A stretch of DNA of 64,000 nucleotides from Nocardiopsis terrae (GTDB lineage: Bacteria; Actinomycetota; Actinomycetes; Streptosporangiales; Streptosporangiaceae). Position 1 is the stretch's first letter. Each line of letters opens with the position of its first letter. Location: contig NZ_BMXJ01000001.1 in NCBI RefSeq assembly GCF_014651695.1, forward strand, positions 474,944-538,943, written 5' to 3'. The notes under the pieces were generated by a model. The model saw nothing but the letters and a program-made list of their open reading frames with translations. It had not been told where the DNA came from and searched no databases. The position numbers and the translations under genes were made by a program. Of the stretch, positions 49,735 through 57,816 are shown one piece after another.

Positions 49735-51362
49735 ACGGTCGGCCTCCGGGCCTGGGGGGTGTGGAGGAGGGGTCCGTCACCGAGGGAGAGGGGGCTGGGT
49801 TCCAGGGGGTGGGGAAGGAGGTCGTGGAAGATCATGCCCACGTCAAGGCTGTCGGTGATGCGTCCGCCCAGGGGTTCGACCGTGCCCCGGCCGGACTCAC
49901 GCAGGAGCGCGGGCAGGGATGCGACCGCCTCCAACCGCACTTTCTCCTCCTTTCCAGCCAGAACCGCACGAAAAGTCTCTCGGGATGAACGCTGCCGGGT
50001 CCGCCAGAGGATGACGGGCACCCCCACCATCATCGCGCTGTGGATGTCCCGGTAGACGTCCTCCGGTTCATGGTGCCCCGTGGCGAACAAGATCACGCGT
50101 TCGTTGGTGGCATATTCAACGAACCTTACCGATTCCGGAATTTCGTCACACTGCCGGTCGACCATGCGGGCCTCCCGTTCCCGGTCGATACGCCCCCAAC
50201 GGCGCCGCATACTCCTCCGCGCGAAATCGTGTTCCACATCCCCGAGCAGGAGGAATTCCTCAACCCGGTAAATGATCTCCGCGTCGATCCCCAAACGTAT
50301 CCGTTGGGAGAGGAGGGACGACGGTGGTTCCCAGTGCCTGGCCTCCAGCCCCATGAGCACGTCGAAGGGGGCGATCAACTCGACCCTGATGCGGTCGTGG
50401 TGGTGGCACCAGGGGTGCCCCTTGAGCCTGTGGAGCAGTTGGAACACCGTTTCGGGGAACTTCCCGGGGACGACCCGGGTGTTGAGGATGTTCGCCGGAC
50501 CGATCTGCGGAGGCCTACCGGGCTCGGGGCTGAGTACGTTCCAGGACTTCACCCAGAAGCGCGGCTCGTCCCCGGGGTCCGGCCGTTCGTACCTGCCCCG
50601 TCCGTCCTCCTCCGGCTCCTCCGGCCCGGTGAGGGTGAACCACACCAGGAGCCGGGCGGGAGGGCTGTCGTCCTCCCCCGCCTCCCCGGCGTCCGCGTCC
50701 TCCGTCGACCCGTCCCCGGGGTCGGCCGGGGCGGTTCCCTCACCGAGCGACCGCAGCGCGATCCACTGGCGCAGAGCCCCCACACCCGTACGGTCCCGGT
50801 GGTCTCCCTCGTCCTCCAACCGTTCGGCGAACAGGCTCAGCGGCGCGGCTCCGTCGTACCGGGGGGCCTCGGCCAGGTCGGTGAAGCACTCCCAGAGGCA
50901 GGTCGGTTCGGGTACCGACATGTTGAGGGCCCGGGGTCCCATCGCTTCCAGGTAGGCCTCCCGTTCGCGTTCCGTCGGCTCGGCGCCCTCCCTGCCGCGG
51001 GCGAAACAGTCGCGGAGTCTGCCGAGGATCCTCCGGGCCTCCTCCCTGCGCGCGGATCCGATCCCGGACAGGAGCCTGTCCTCCTCCTCCCGGACGATGA
51101 GCGGCTCGACTCTGCCCCAGGCTCTTCGCGCCGACACCGAGCCCTGGTCCAGGAAGTACACGATGCGCATCAGCTCGGCCACGCGCTGCTCGGCGAGCGC
51201 GAACTGGGAGACCTGGAGCACGTACTCGGTGGAACCGTGGTCCGTGCCCAGCCCCGGCCACGCGTCCAGATACCTCGCCAGGGCCCCCCTGAGCCCGCTC
51301 TCCTTGAAGGTCAGGGTGTTCTGGAGAGCGGTGACCAGGAGCATCTCCGCCCGGTTGCTCAC
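49731..51362 (-). CDS. VMAP-type protein (vWA-MoxR-associated) with N-terminal adaptor domain
   Basis: A 543-residue soluble protein starting at GTG 51362, overlapping the protease stop (GTGA). Residues 1-90 are an all-helical effector-associated-type domain (YVLQVSQFALAEQRVAELMR, then FLDQGSVSARRAW). The middle (90-300) is variable, with an acidic linker at about 200-225. The last 250 residues carry the C-terminal VMAP-like region: PFDVLMGLEARHWEPPSSLL, EFLLLGDVEHDFARRSMRR and VRFVEYATNERVILFATGHH. In ternary systems VMAP sits between MoxR/vWA and a variable effector. The family call is from motif pattern and context and is less certain than the neighbours. Confidence 0.72.
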   Translation of the reverse strand: MSNRAEMLLVTALQNTLTFKESGLRGALARYLDAWPGLGTDHGSTEYVLQVSQFALAEQRVAELMRIVYFLDQGSVSARRAWGRVEPLIVREEEDRLLSGIGSARREEARRILGRLRDCFARGREGAEPTEREREAYLEAMGPRALNMSVPEPTCLWECFTDLAEAPRYDGAAPLSLFAERLEDEGDHRDRTGVGALRQWIALRSLGEGTAPADPGDGSTEDADAGEAGEDDSPPARLLVWFTLTGPEEPEEDGRGRYERPDPGDEPRFWVKSWNVLSPEPGRPPQIGPANILNTRVVPGKFPETVFQLLHRLKGHPWCHHHDRIRVELIAPFDVLMGLEARHWEPPSSLLSQRIRLGIDAEIIYRVEEFLLLGDVEHDFARRSMRRRWGRIDREREARMVDRQCDEIPESVRFVEYATNERVILFATGHHEPEDVYRDIHSAMMVGVPVILWRTRQRSSRETFRAVLAGKEEKVRLEAVASLPALLRESGRGTVEPLGGRITDSLDVGMIFHDLLPHPLEPSPLSLGDGPLLHTPQARRPTV

Positions 51363-52336
51363 GTCTCCTCTGTCCCGAGGAGAGGTCCCGCCGCCTCCCA
51401 CACCCGCCGCATGCCCTCGCTGCCCTGCTCCCGGTCGTCCAGCCGGGTGAGGACCTCGCGGAGGCAGGCGTAGTCCCGGTGGGCGAGGGTGACCAGGTTC
51501 GAGGAGAAGACGAAGGGGTCCTGGTCAGCCCGGAGACGGCCCGGCAGCGGGGAGGGCAGAGCGAGGTAGAACTCCGTCCTGTGGTCCGGGATCAGCAGGG
51601 TCCGCAGACGGGAGACCTCCCGGGCCAGGGTCGTCAGGGCACCGACGCCGGCCTCCCGGCGGCCCCGGGCGGCTCCGCCGCCGGTTCCGGCCCGGGGGGC
51701 GGTGCTCCTGCGCGCGGACCGGGGCATCCCCGGCACCGGGGGGACGATGTCCAGGGGGATCATCCAGCCGGCCCGGCCCGACGAGCCCTTCTCGGTGACG
51801 ATGCCCAGAAGGTCACCGCTGTTCAGGTCCCGCACACCACTACCGCTGTACCCCTTGGACACGGTGATCCCCGCGGCCGAGTCGGTGTCGATCTGCACGT
51901 ACTCGTTGTGTGTGCCGCCGGTGCCGATGAGCCTTCCCGTGATCCAGTAACCGGCCTCGGCACGCGGACCTCCGACGAAACGCACCGGCCGCCCCGGGGT
52001 ACGGGCGTCCCCGTCCGGCGCCGGGACGGCAGGGGGGACCGTCACGGCATGGTCCAGGCGGAGCACCGCCGCGTCCCACGGGCTCGTGTCCTCCCACCAT
52101 CCGTCAGGGACCACGGTGGCGGTTGCTCTCCACCGGGCGTCGCCGCGGGGGGCGTCCAGGTGGACCACCGAGCCCGGACCTGCCTCGCGGCCGGTACGCG
52201 CCAGAGCCGTCTGAACCACGTGAGCGCAGGTGAGCAGGTGGTCGGCGGAAACGAGAACGGCGGCCCCGCACATTCTCGTGCCGTCGTCATCGATGACACG
52301 GAACTGCCAGTCGGATTCGCGGGTCCGGTTGGACAC
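51359..52336 (-). CDS. Trypsin-like serine protease with C-terminal adaptor domain
   Basis: A 325-residue protein without signal peptide, so probably cytoplasmic. Residues 10-200 are a chymotrypsin-fold protease: MCGAAVLVSADHLLTCAHVV (catalytic H39), EDTSPWDAAVLRLD (D88) and VSKGYSGSGVRD (nucleophile S164). After a Gly/Arg-rich linker, residues 232-320 are helical (LVTLAHRDYACLREVLTRLD, SEGMRRVWEAAGPLL) and resemble the N-terminal domain of the next protein. The start is GTG 52336 (GGGAGA close upstream); ATG 52354 is an alternative. It heads the operon and is the likely effector: on activation it would cut cell proteins. Upstream DNA (52337-52540) is unusually AT-rich. Confidence 0.85.
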   Translation of the reverse strand: MSNRTRESDWQFRVIDDDGTRMCGAAVLVSADHLLTCAHVVQTALARTGREAGPGSVVHLDAPRGDARWRATATVVPDGWWEDTSPWDAAVLRLDHAVTVPPAVPAPDGDARTPGRPVRFVGGPRAEAGYWITGRLIGTGGTHNEYVQIDTDSAAGITVSKGYSGSGVRDLNSGDLLGIVTEKGSSGRAGWMIPLDIVPPVPGMPRSARRSTAPRAGTGGGAARGRREAGVGALTTLAREVSRLRTLLIPDHRTEFYLALPSPLPGRLRADQDPFVFSSNLVTLAHRDYACLREVLTRLDDREQGSEGMRRVWEAAGPLLGTEET

Positions 52337-52542
52337 AGTTCTCCCGTTCGGCATGTGGGTTCGAAAACGGGGGGTCGACCCAGGCAATGCACCCCTACCC
52401 TGTCAACACGACTTTCTCCGGCATCGATTCTACCGATCGCTTCTCAAATGACCAGGCAGCGAAGAAATCGACAGAAAGATCCGTATGTTGCTTTTTGTCG
52501 AATTTGTTAAAAGAGTCAATGAAGTTGTGCCTGGGGCAAAGC

Positions 52543-52578
52543 GAACGGCCGCCCACCATCGTCGGCGGACGGCCGTTC
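52543..52578 (-). terminator. Hairpin terminator of the doxX gene
   Basis: GAACGGCCG (52543-52551) pairs perfectly with CGGCCGTTC (52570-52578), and inner CC/GG blocks extend the stem. It lies 20 bases past the doxX stop. Confidence 0.65.
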
Positions 52579-52597
52579 CGGTGAATCGGGGGTCTGC

Positions 52598-53041
52598 TCA
52601 GGCGGAGGGCACGGACTCCGCGGCCTCGGTGCGGCCGCGGGCACGACCCCAGGGCAGCAGGCTGTCGACCGAGTAGCGACCGCCGGAGAAACCGAGGGCC
52701 AGCGCCGCCGCACCCAGCACCAGGGGCAGCTCGAAGCCGCCGACCAGGGGGTCGCCGACGTGGGCGAAGAAGTACGCGGAGGCCATCATGAGGGCGAGGA
52801 GCAGGCCCGCGGCGGGCAGGGCGAAACCGACGAGGAGGGCCGCACCGGCCCCTACCTCGATGGCCGCACCGAGGAGGGCGGTGAACTGCGGGAGGGGGAC
52901 GCCCATCGCCTCGAAGCCCTGGGCGGTGCCGCCGGGGTCCGTCATCTTGGGCAGCCCGTGGGCGATGAAGACGACCCCGAGGACGACCCTGGCCAGCAGG
53001 GCCGCGGCGTCGCCGAGCCTGGATCTGAGCGTTGCGGTCAT
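52598..53041 (-). CDS. DoxX family membrane protein
   Basis: A 147-residue, four-helix DoxX/DoxD-like protein: AALLARVVLGVVFIAHGLPK, MTDPGGTAQGFEAMGVPLPQ, AIEVGAGAALLVGFALPAAG and LVLGAAALALGFSGGRYSVD. In mycobacteria DoxX works with a superoxide dismutase and thiol systems against oxidative stress; elsewhere it accompanies quinone-stress genes. The ATG at 53041 has AGGAACC upstream. A CTTGAG half-site 64 bases upstream matches the MarR operator candidate at the neighbouring divergent promoter. Confidence 0.88.
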   Translation of the reverse strand: MTATLRSRLGDAAALLARVVLGVVFIAHGLPKMTDPGGTAQGFEAMGVPLPQFTALLGAAIEVGAGAALLVGFALPAAGLLLALMMASAYFFAHVGDPLVGGFELPLVLGAAALALGFSGGRYSVDSLLPWGRARGRTEAAESVPSA

Positions 53042-53104
53042 GGTGGTTCCTGTTCTGTGAGCGGGTATCCCGGAACCGGTGGGCCCCAACGCGCGACTAC
53101 AACA

Positions 53105-53110
53105 CTTGAG
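53105..53110. promoter_or_regulatory. CTTGAG half-site upstream of doxX
   Basis: ACACTTGAG sits about 65 bases before doxX. The same ACTTGAG core lies in the MarR/dioxygenase intergenic palindrome (53761-53773). Possible shared MarR site; no second half is evident here. Confidence 0.3.
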
Positions 53111-53231
53111 ACCACAACCTTTTCCTGGAAAAGAGATACTAGTACGCATCCGCCCGAACACATAGCGTGGGCGGGGACGAGTTGGGAACGTCACGTGGCC
53201 GCCCTGGTCAGGACGGAGAACAGAACACGGT

Positions 53232-53738
53232 TCAGTCCTGGTACCGGGCCCCGTCCGGGTCGGGGTACCTGGGCTCCTCGCCCTGGGGGTCGAGCGCGGA
53301 CAGCATCGACTCGGAGATCTCCCGCAGCTGACCCACCTGCTCGGAGCTGAGCGTGTCGAACAGGACCCTCCGCACCTCGTGCACGTGGCCGGGGGCCGCG
53401 GATTCCAGGGCCTTCATCCCCTCGGGCGTGATCTCGACGATCGTGGTGCGCCGGTCGTCCGGCCTCTTGAACCGACGGATCATCCCCTCGCCCTCCAGCC
53501 GTGCGGCCGCGTGCGAGAGGCGACTCGGGGAGGAGCGCAGCAGTCGGGCCAGCCGGGTCATCGTCAGCTCCCGACCCGGGGCCTCGGAGAGCATCGCCAG
53601 GATCTGGTAGTACGCGTGCGGCAGCCCGGAGTCGTGCCTGAGCTGGCGGTCCAGTGCGCCGTCGAGCAGATTGACGGCGGTCAGGAAGGCACGCCAAGTC
53701 TGCTGCTCGCCGTCGTCGAGCCAGCGCGTCTCGCCCAT
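53232..53738 (-). CDS. MarR family transcriptional regulator
   Basis: A 168-residue winged-helix regulator: LPHAYYQILAMLSEAPGREL, MTRLARLLRSSPSRLSHAAA (recognition helix) and GMIRRFKRPDDRRTTIVEIT (wing with the DxRxxxxxLT pattern), then a long dimerisation helix. It is divergent from the dioxygenase gene, with TTGA-N4-TCAA between them, and upstream of doxX. It likely senses phenolic or quinone-like compounds, by analogy with other MarR/dioxygenase pairs. The ATG at 53738 starts the family-like part. Confidence 0.88.
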   Translation of the reverse strand: MGETRWLDDGEQQTWRAFLTAVNLLDGALDRQLRHDSGLPHAYYQILAMLSEAPGRELTMTRLARLLRSSPSRLSHAAARLEGEGMIRRFKRPDDRRTTIVEITPEGMKALESAAPGHVHEVRRVLFDTLSSEQVGQLREISESMLSALDPQGEEPRYPDPDGARYQD

Positions 53739-53761
53739 CGGACCTGTGCCCCCAGAAATAC

Positions 53762-53773
53762 TTGAGCGTTCAA
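53762..53773. promoter_or_regulatory. MarR operator candidate
   Basis: Inverted repeat TTGA-GCGT-TCAA in the 83-base divergent region between the MarR and dioxygenase genes, in an AT-richer setting, well placed to control both. Confidence 0.5.
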
Positions 53774-53821
53774 TTGTGTTGTTGCCGCACACGGAACCGA
53801 ATCCCCGCCCCGGAGGCCGCC

Positions 53822-54601
53822 ATGGCGACACGCATGCCCACGCTGTACCTGAGCCACGGAGCCCCACCACTGGCCGACGACCCCGTGTGGACCCGCCAGC
53901 TCGCCGACTGGTCTGGTGACCTCGACCGCCCGACGGCGATCCTGGTCGTCTCCGCGCACTGGGAGGACGCACCGCTCACCGTCGGCGCCACTGCGGACGA
54001 CACCCCGCTGACCTACGACTTCTGGGGTTTCCCGCAACGCTACTACGACGTGGCCTACCCCGCCCCGGGAGCTCCCGCACTCGCCGAACGCGTCCGCGAG
54101 CTCGCTACTGGTCCAGGCGGGAGCATCCGTCAGGACCCCGTCCGGGGACTCGACCACGGCGCCTACGTCCCCCTCCGGGAGATGTACCCGGAGGCCGACG
54201 TCCCGGTGCTCCAGGTGTCCATGCCGACCCTCGACCCGGCCAGGCTCCTCGAACTCGGCCAACGGCTCGCCCCGCTGCGCGAGGAGGGCGTCCTCATCAT
54301 GGGCAGCGGGTTCACCACCCACAACCTGCGGGAGATGTCCCGGCAGGCCCACGGCGAGGCACCCTCCTGGTCGGTCGAGTTCGACGACTGGACCCACCGG
54401 ACCGTACTCGACCACGACGTCGACACGCTGCTGGACTTCGCGCACAAGGCGCCGGCGGCCGCACTGGCCCACCCGCGCAGCGACCACTTCGCCCCGCTGT
54501 TCGTCGCCCTCGGCGCGGGCCTGGACGGCCACCGGAGCTCCACCTCCACGGTGGACGGATTCTGGCACGGCCTGGCCAAACGGTCCTTCCAGTTCGACTG
54601 A
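53822..54601 (+). CDS. DODA-type extradiol ring-cleavage dioxygenase
   Basis: A 259-residue enzyme of the YgiD/4,5-DOPA dioxygenase family (LigB superfamily). Metal and catalytic histidines are in LYLSHGAPPL (H12), VVSAHWEDAP (H46), GLDHGAYVPL (H112) and GSGFTTHNLRE (H167), with SDHFAPLF near the end. It opens catechol-type rings and may detoxify quinone precursors. The ATG at 53822 has GGAGG 6 bases upstream. Divergent from the MarR regulator, which probably controls it. Confidence 0.9.
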   Translation: MATRMPTLYLSHGAPPLADDPVWTRQLADWSGDLDRPTAILVVSAHWEDAPLTVGATADDTPLTYDFWGFPQRYYDVAYPAPGAPALAERVRELATGPGGSIRQDPVRGLDHGAYVPLREMYPEADVPVLQVSMPTLDPARLLELGQRLAPLREEGVLIMGSGFTTHNLREMSRQAHGEAPSWSVEFDDWTHRTVLDHDVDTLLDFAHKAPAAALAHPRSDHFAPLFVALGAGLDGHRSSTSTVDGFWHGLAKRSFQFD

Positions 54602-54643
54602 GGGGCTACCGGAGTGTCCCCGGGGTCTGTAAAACTCCCGTGC

Positions 54644-55231
54644 ATGACAGGCACACGCAACCCTGCCGACGCGAGGACCGTGGAGGATCTGCTCCGGATC
54701 GACGGGCGGATCAAGTACCTGCACTTCTGGGGGCACCAGCCACCGCCCGAAGGGGTGTCGGCAAGCTGTTTGTCCCAGTGGTGGCCGGCCGACTTCACCG
54801 TCGACGGAACCACCTACCCCACCGCCGAACACTTCATGATGGCCGGGAAGGCACGGCTGTTCGGCGACACCGGGGCCGTCGAACGGATCGTGGCGGCGGG
54901 CCACCCCCGGGACGCCAAGGTGATCGGCCGCGAGGTCCGCGGATTCGACCAGCAGGTCTGGGAGCGGGAGCGTTTCGAGATCGTCGTCCGCGGCAACGTC
55001 GCCAAGTTCGACCAGAACGAGGACCTGCGCGTCTTCCTGCTCGGCACCGGTCGGCGGGTGCTGGTGGAGGCCAGCCCCCGCGACCGGGTGTGGGGGATCG
55101 GAATGGGCAGGGAGAACGAGAACGCCGAGCACCCCCGCTTCTGGCGCGGGCGCAACCTGCTCGGCTTCGCCCTGATGGAGGCCAGGGCCCGGCTCGCCGC
55201 ACAGGACGCGGAGCCGGCGGAGACCGCATAG
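54644..55231 (+). CDS. NADAR family protein (YbiA-like N-glycosidase fold)
   Basis: A 195-residue protein: LHFWGHQPPPEGVSASCLSQ, then WWPADFTVDGTTYPTAEHFM, MMAGKARLF, VWGIGMGRENENAEHPRFWR and RNLLGFALMEARARL. These are the conserved NADAR (NAD and ADP-ribose associated) motifs, with the active-site Glu in TAEHFM. Relatives hydrolyse N-glycosidic bonds in riboflavin-pathway intermediates or remove ADP-ribose from nucleobases. Start ATG 54644; GTG 54614 is possible. It appears monocistronic, 42 bases after the dioxygenase in the same direction. Confidence 0.88.
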   Translation: MTGTRNPADARTVEDLLRIDGRIKYLHFWGHQPPPEGVSASCLSQWWPADFTVDGTTYPTAEHFMMAGKARLFGDTGAVERIVAAGHPRDAKVIGREVRGFDQQVWERERFEIVVRGNVAKFDQNEDLRVFLLGTGRRVLVEASPRDRVWGIGMGRENENAEHPRFWRGRNLLGFALMEARARLAAQDAEPAETA

Positions 55232-55579
55232 GGGCCGCCCCGGCGACCTCGGACGGAACGGGACCCGAACGGAGCACACCCCGGTCGGGTTCCGCCCGGC
55301 CCCGCGTACACAGCCGTTCTCCCCGATTTCACTTCGGATTCTTCCGTTCACCCTCCGTGTCGACACCGGCGGGAGTAGAGTCCCAACACGCGGACAGCAC
55401 GGTGCCCCGGCACCCGCGCCTGTTTCCCGCACTCGGCCTCAGGCACTCCACGCCACCGAACCCGCGGCCCGACCCCGAGGTCCTGCCGCGCCCGGGAGAC
55501 AGACCTTCCAGCTTCGTCGAACGCGCGTGTTCCGGACTCCACCGTCCTCGCTTTCCAGGACGACACTCAGGGGACTCCC
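55232..55579. other. 348-base intergenic stretch
   Basis: No gene, strong hairpin or repeat that I can support. A GGAGTAGAGTCCC segment near 55374 contains a TAGAGT hexamer that could be a -10 for the small gene downstream, but no matching -35 lies at the right distance. Confidence 0.4.
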
Positions 55580-55822
55580 ATGGCCTACTACCGCATCCAG
55601 TTGAACGACGGCTCCTCCCACACCCTCCAGGCGGTGCGCATGCGAACCGACGCGCGCAGCCTCTACCTGGAGGAGCGCGCGGCGGGCGACTGGCGCGAGG
55701 TGTTCAGCAACCCGATCGACGACGTCGAACGCGTCCAGCGCCGCTTCACCGAGAACGACGGCACCTGGACCTGGCTCCAGGAGCGGCTGCCCGCCCCGGT
55801 CCGCGGGGTCCGCGCCTGGTGA
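55580..55822 (+). CDS. Small protein of unknown function
   Basis: An 80-residue protein beginning AYYRIQLNDGSSHTLQAVRM and rich in charged and aromatic residues (YLEERAAGDWREVFSNPIDD). There is no membrane helix. The first half looks beta-stranded, the middle helical (DDVERVQRRF). I recognise no family. The ATG at 55580 has AGGGGA 7-8 bases upstream, and codon bias is typical, so it is very likely real. It stands alone. Confidence 0.65.
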   Translation: MAYYRIQLNDGSSHTLQAVRMRTDARSLYLEERAAGDWREVFSNPIDDVERVQRRFTENDGTWTWLQERLPAPVRGVRAW

Positions 55823-55886
55823 GGGCGGTCGGCGCGGAGCACAGCGGCCCCGCGCCGACCGGAGGGCCGCGCCCGGTGCCGCCCGG

Positions 55887-56684
55887 TCACCAGGGCAGGA
55901 CACCGTAGCTCTCCGGATCGTCCTCGGAGGCCAGATGGCCCCACAGGACACCGCTGGGCCCGTCGTCGGGCAGGGTCGCCAGGTGCAGGCTCACCCGGGC
56001 GCCCTGCTCGGCGGTGCGACCTCCGCTGTGCCCGTTCAGGTCGGTGGCGCAGAACCCCGGGTTGGCGGCGTTGACCTTCACCGGCGTGTGCGCGAGCTCC
56101 TTGGCGTACAGGGCGGTGAGCATGTTGACCGCCGTCTTGGACACCGGGTAGGCGGGCGATCCGGACATCCCGAAGAAGGGTCCGTCCGGATCGGTCATGG
56201 CGGTGATCGAACCGACCTCGCTGGACACGTTCACCACCCGCCCCGCCGGGGACCGGCGCAACAGCGGCAGGAACGTGTTGCTCACCGCCACCACGGACAC
56301 CGTGTTCACGTCCAGGAGTGCGCGCAACTCCCCGGGATCGGCGGTACTCGGGCCCGAACCCGACCCCAGGGCCGCCCCCGCGTTGTTGACCAGCACGTCC
56401 AACCGCCCGTACTCGGCCTCCACCCGTGCCGCGGCCGCCTTCACGCCCTCCTGGTCGGTGACGTCCAGGGAGACCAGGTGCGCGTCCGACCCCTCCGCGC
56501 GCAGGGCCCGCTCCGCCGCCGCGCCGCGTCCGAGGTCCCGCGCGCCGAGCAGAACCGTCATGCCCTCCCTTCCCAACAGCCTGGCCGTTTCCAGGCCGAT
56601 GCCCTTGTTCGCACCCGTGACCAGGGCGACCTTCGCGCCGTCTGCGCCGTTCCCGTCGTTCGCGGCGCCGTTCGGGTACCGCAT
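55887..56684 (-). CDS. Short-chain dehydrogenase/reductase (SDR)
   Basis: A 265-residue NAD(P)H-dependent SDR: cofactor motif VTGANKGIGLETARLLG (TGxxxGIG), VLVNNAGAAL (NNAG), VVNVSSEVGS (catalytic Ser) and YPVSKTAVNML (YxxxK). The sequence belongs to the carbonyl-reductase-like group (the NKGIG variant). The ATG at 56684 is preferred: GAGGA lies seven bases upstream. ATG 56702 would add six residues. It is divergent from an XRE/MmyB regulator that probably controls it; such regulator/SDR pairs are common in actinomycetes. Confidence 0.9.
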   Translation of the reverse strand: MRYPNGAANDGNGADGAKVALVTGANKGIGLETARLLGREGMTVLLGARDLGRGAAAERALRAEGSDAHLVSLDVTDQEGVKAAAARVEAEYGRLDVLVNNAGAALGSGSGPSTADPGELRALLDVNTVSVVAVSNTFLPLLRRSPAGRVVNVSSEVGSITAMTDPDGPFFGMSGSPAYPVSKTAVNMLTALYAKELAHTPVKVNAANPGFCATDLNGHSGGRTAEQGARVSLHLATLPDDGPSGVLWGHLASEDDPESYGVLPW

Positions 56685-56753
56685 GCTCTGTTCCTCGCTC
56701 ATGCCCCCAGCGTGGGCGCCCGCACCGCCCCGGAAAAGGGACCGGACGATGGT

Positions 56754-56768
56754 GGTACCGGCAGTACC
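56754..56768. promoter_or_regulatory. Operator candidate between the SDR gene and the XRE/MmyB regulator
   Basis: Perfect inverted repeat GGTAC-cggca-GTACC in the 155-base divergent region. MmyB-type regulators usually repress the neighbouring SDR gene, so this is a plausible binding site. Confidence 0.5.
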
Positions 56769-56839
56769 AGTGTCACCGGGGTCCCCGTGGTGCACCCTGG
56801 AGGCGAGAACCGAACCCGTGGCACCCCGAGGAGACCGTG

Positions 56840-57733
56840 ATGACGGACCGTCCCGAACTCGCCGCGTTCCTGCGCAGCCGTCGCGCGCGCCTGCTCCCCT
56901 CCGACGTGGGGCTGCCCGGGACGGGACGGCGGCGGACCCCGGGACTGCGCCGCCAGGAGGTCGCCCAGCTCGCCGGGATGTCGGTGGAGTACTACGTACG
57001 TCTTGAACAGGCACGCGGTCCGCGCCCGTCCGCACAGGTGCTGTCCGCGCTCTCCCGGGCACTCATGCTCTCCGCGGACGAGCGCGCATACCTGTTCCGG
57101 GTCGCCGGGGAGGAGCCGCAACCGGTCCGGGGCCCCGACCGGCGGGTGTCGCAAGCGATCCGCCACCTCCTGGACAGCCTCACCGCCACCCCCGCCTACG
57201 TGCTGGACGCCAAGTACGACGTGCTCGCCTGGAACACGCTGGCCACCCACTTCATCGGGGACATGTCCGCGGTCGAGGACACCGAGCGCAACATCATCAC
57301 GTGGATGTTCCGCCTCCCCGACGACGATCCGCGCGTGACCGGACAGGCCGGCACCGACTGCATGGAGCGCCACTCGGTTGCGGATCTGCGCGCCGCCTAC
57401 GCCCGCTACCCCGGTGATCCCGGCATCGGCCGGATGGTCACGACGCTCCTGGGGTCCTCGTCCCGGTTCGCACGGCTGTGGGAGGAGCGCGACGTCCAGG
57501 AGCGCCGCGGATTCCACAAGCGGGTGGGGCACCCGCTCGTCGGCCCGCTGGAGTTCGAGTGCCAGGTGCTGCACGTACCCGAGAGCGACCAGCGGGTGAT
57601 GCTGTACTGCGCCGAACCCGGCTCCCCCAGCGAGGAGGGCATGCGCCGGCTGGCCGCCGACCACGCCCCGCCAGGGGCCGGAGACTTCCCCGGCGGTGCC
57701 CACAACGCCCGGCTGGCCCGCAGGAAGGGCTGA
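56840..57733 (+). CDS. XRE-type regulator with MmyB-like ligand-binding domain
   Basis: A 297-residue regulator. N-terminal HTH: ELAAFLRSRRARLLPSDVGL, RRTPGLRRQEVAQLAGMSVE and YYVRLEQARGPRPSAQVLSA. The C-terminal 170 residues are the MmyB-like PAS-type domain (ATPAYVLDAKYDVLAWNTLA, then IITWMFRLPDDD), which binds fatty acids in characterised members. The ATG at 56840 with AGGAGA five bases upstream is chosen over GTG 56837. Divergent from the SDR gene. Confidence 0.9.
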   Translation: MTDRPELAAFLRSRRARLLPSDVGLPGTGRRRTPGLRRQEVAQLAGMSVEYYVRLEQARGPRPSAQVLSALSRALMLSADERAYLFRVAGEEPQPVRGPDRRVSQAIRHLLDSLTATPAYVLDAKYDVLAWNTLATHFIGDMSAVEDTERNIITWMFRLPDDDPRVTGQAGTDCMERHSVADLRAAYARYPGDPGIGRMVTTLLGSSSRFARLWEERDVQERRGFHKRVGHPLVGPLEFECQVLHVPESDQRVMLYCAEPGSPSEEGMRRLAADHAPPGAGDFPGGAHNARLARRKG

Positions 57734-57816
57734 CCCGGCTGCGGAGGCCCGCCCGGACGGCGTTGGGCCACCAGTAGTCTGGCTCCGTCCCGAACCCCCT
57801 GCCCCTTCGAGGATCC

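Noticed and set aside
52378-52406. TTGACA hexamer as the promoter of the conflict operon
   Set aside because: The hexamer is perfect (52401-52406, minus strand), but at 17-18 bases downstream there is only CTGGGT or TGGGTC, not a -10 element.
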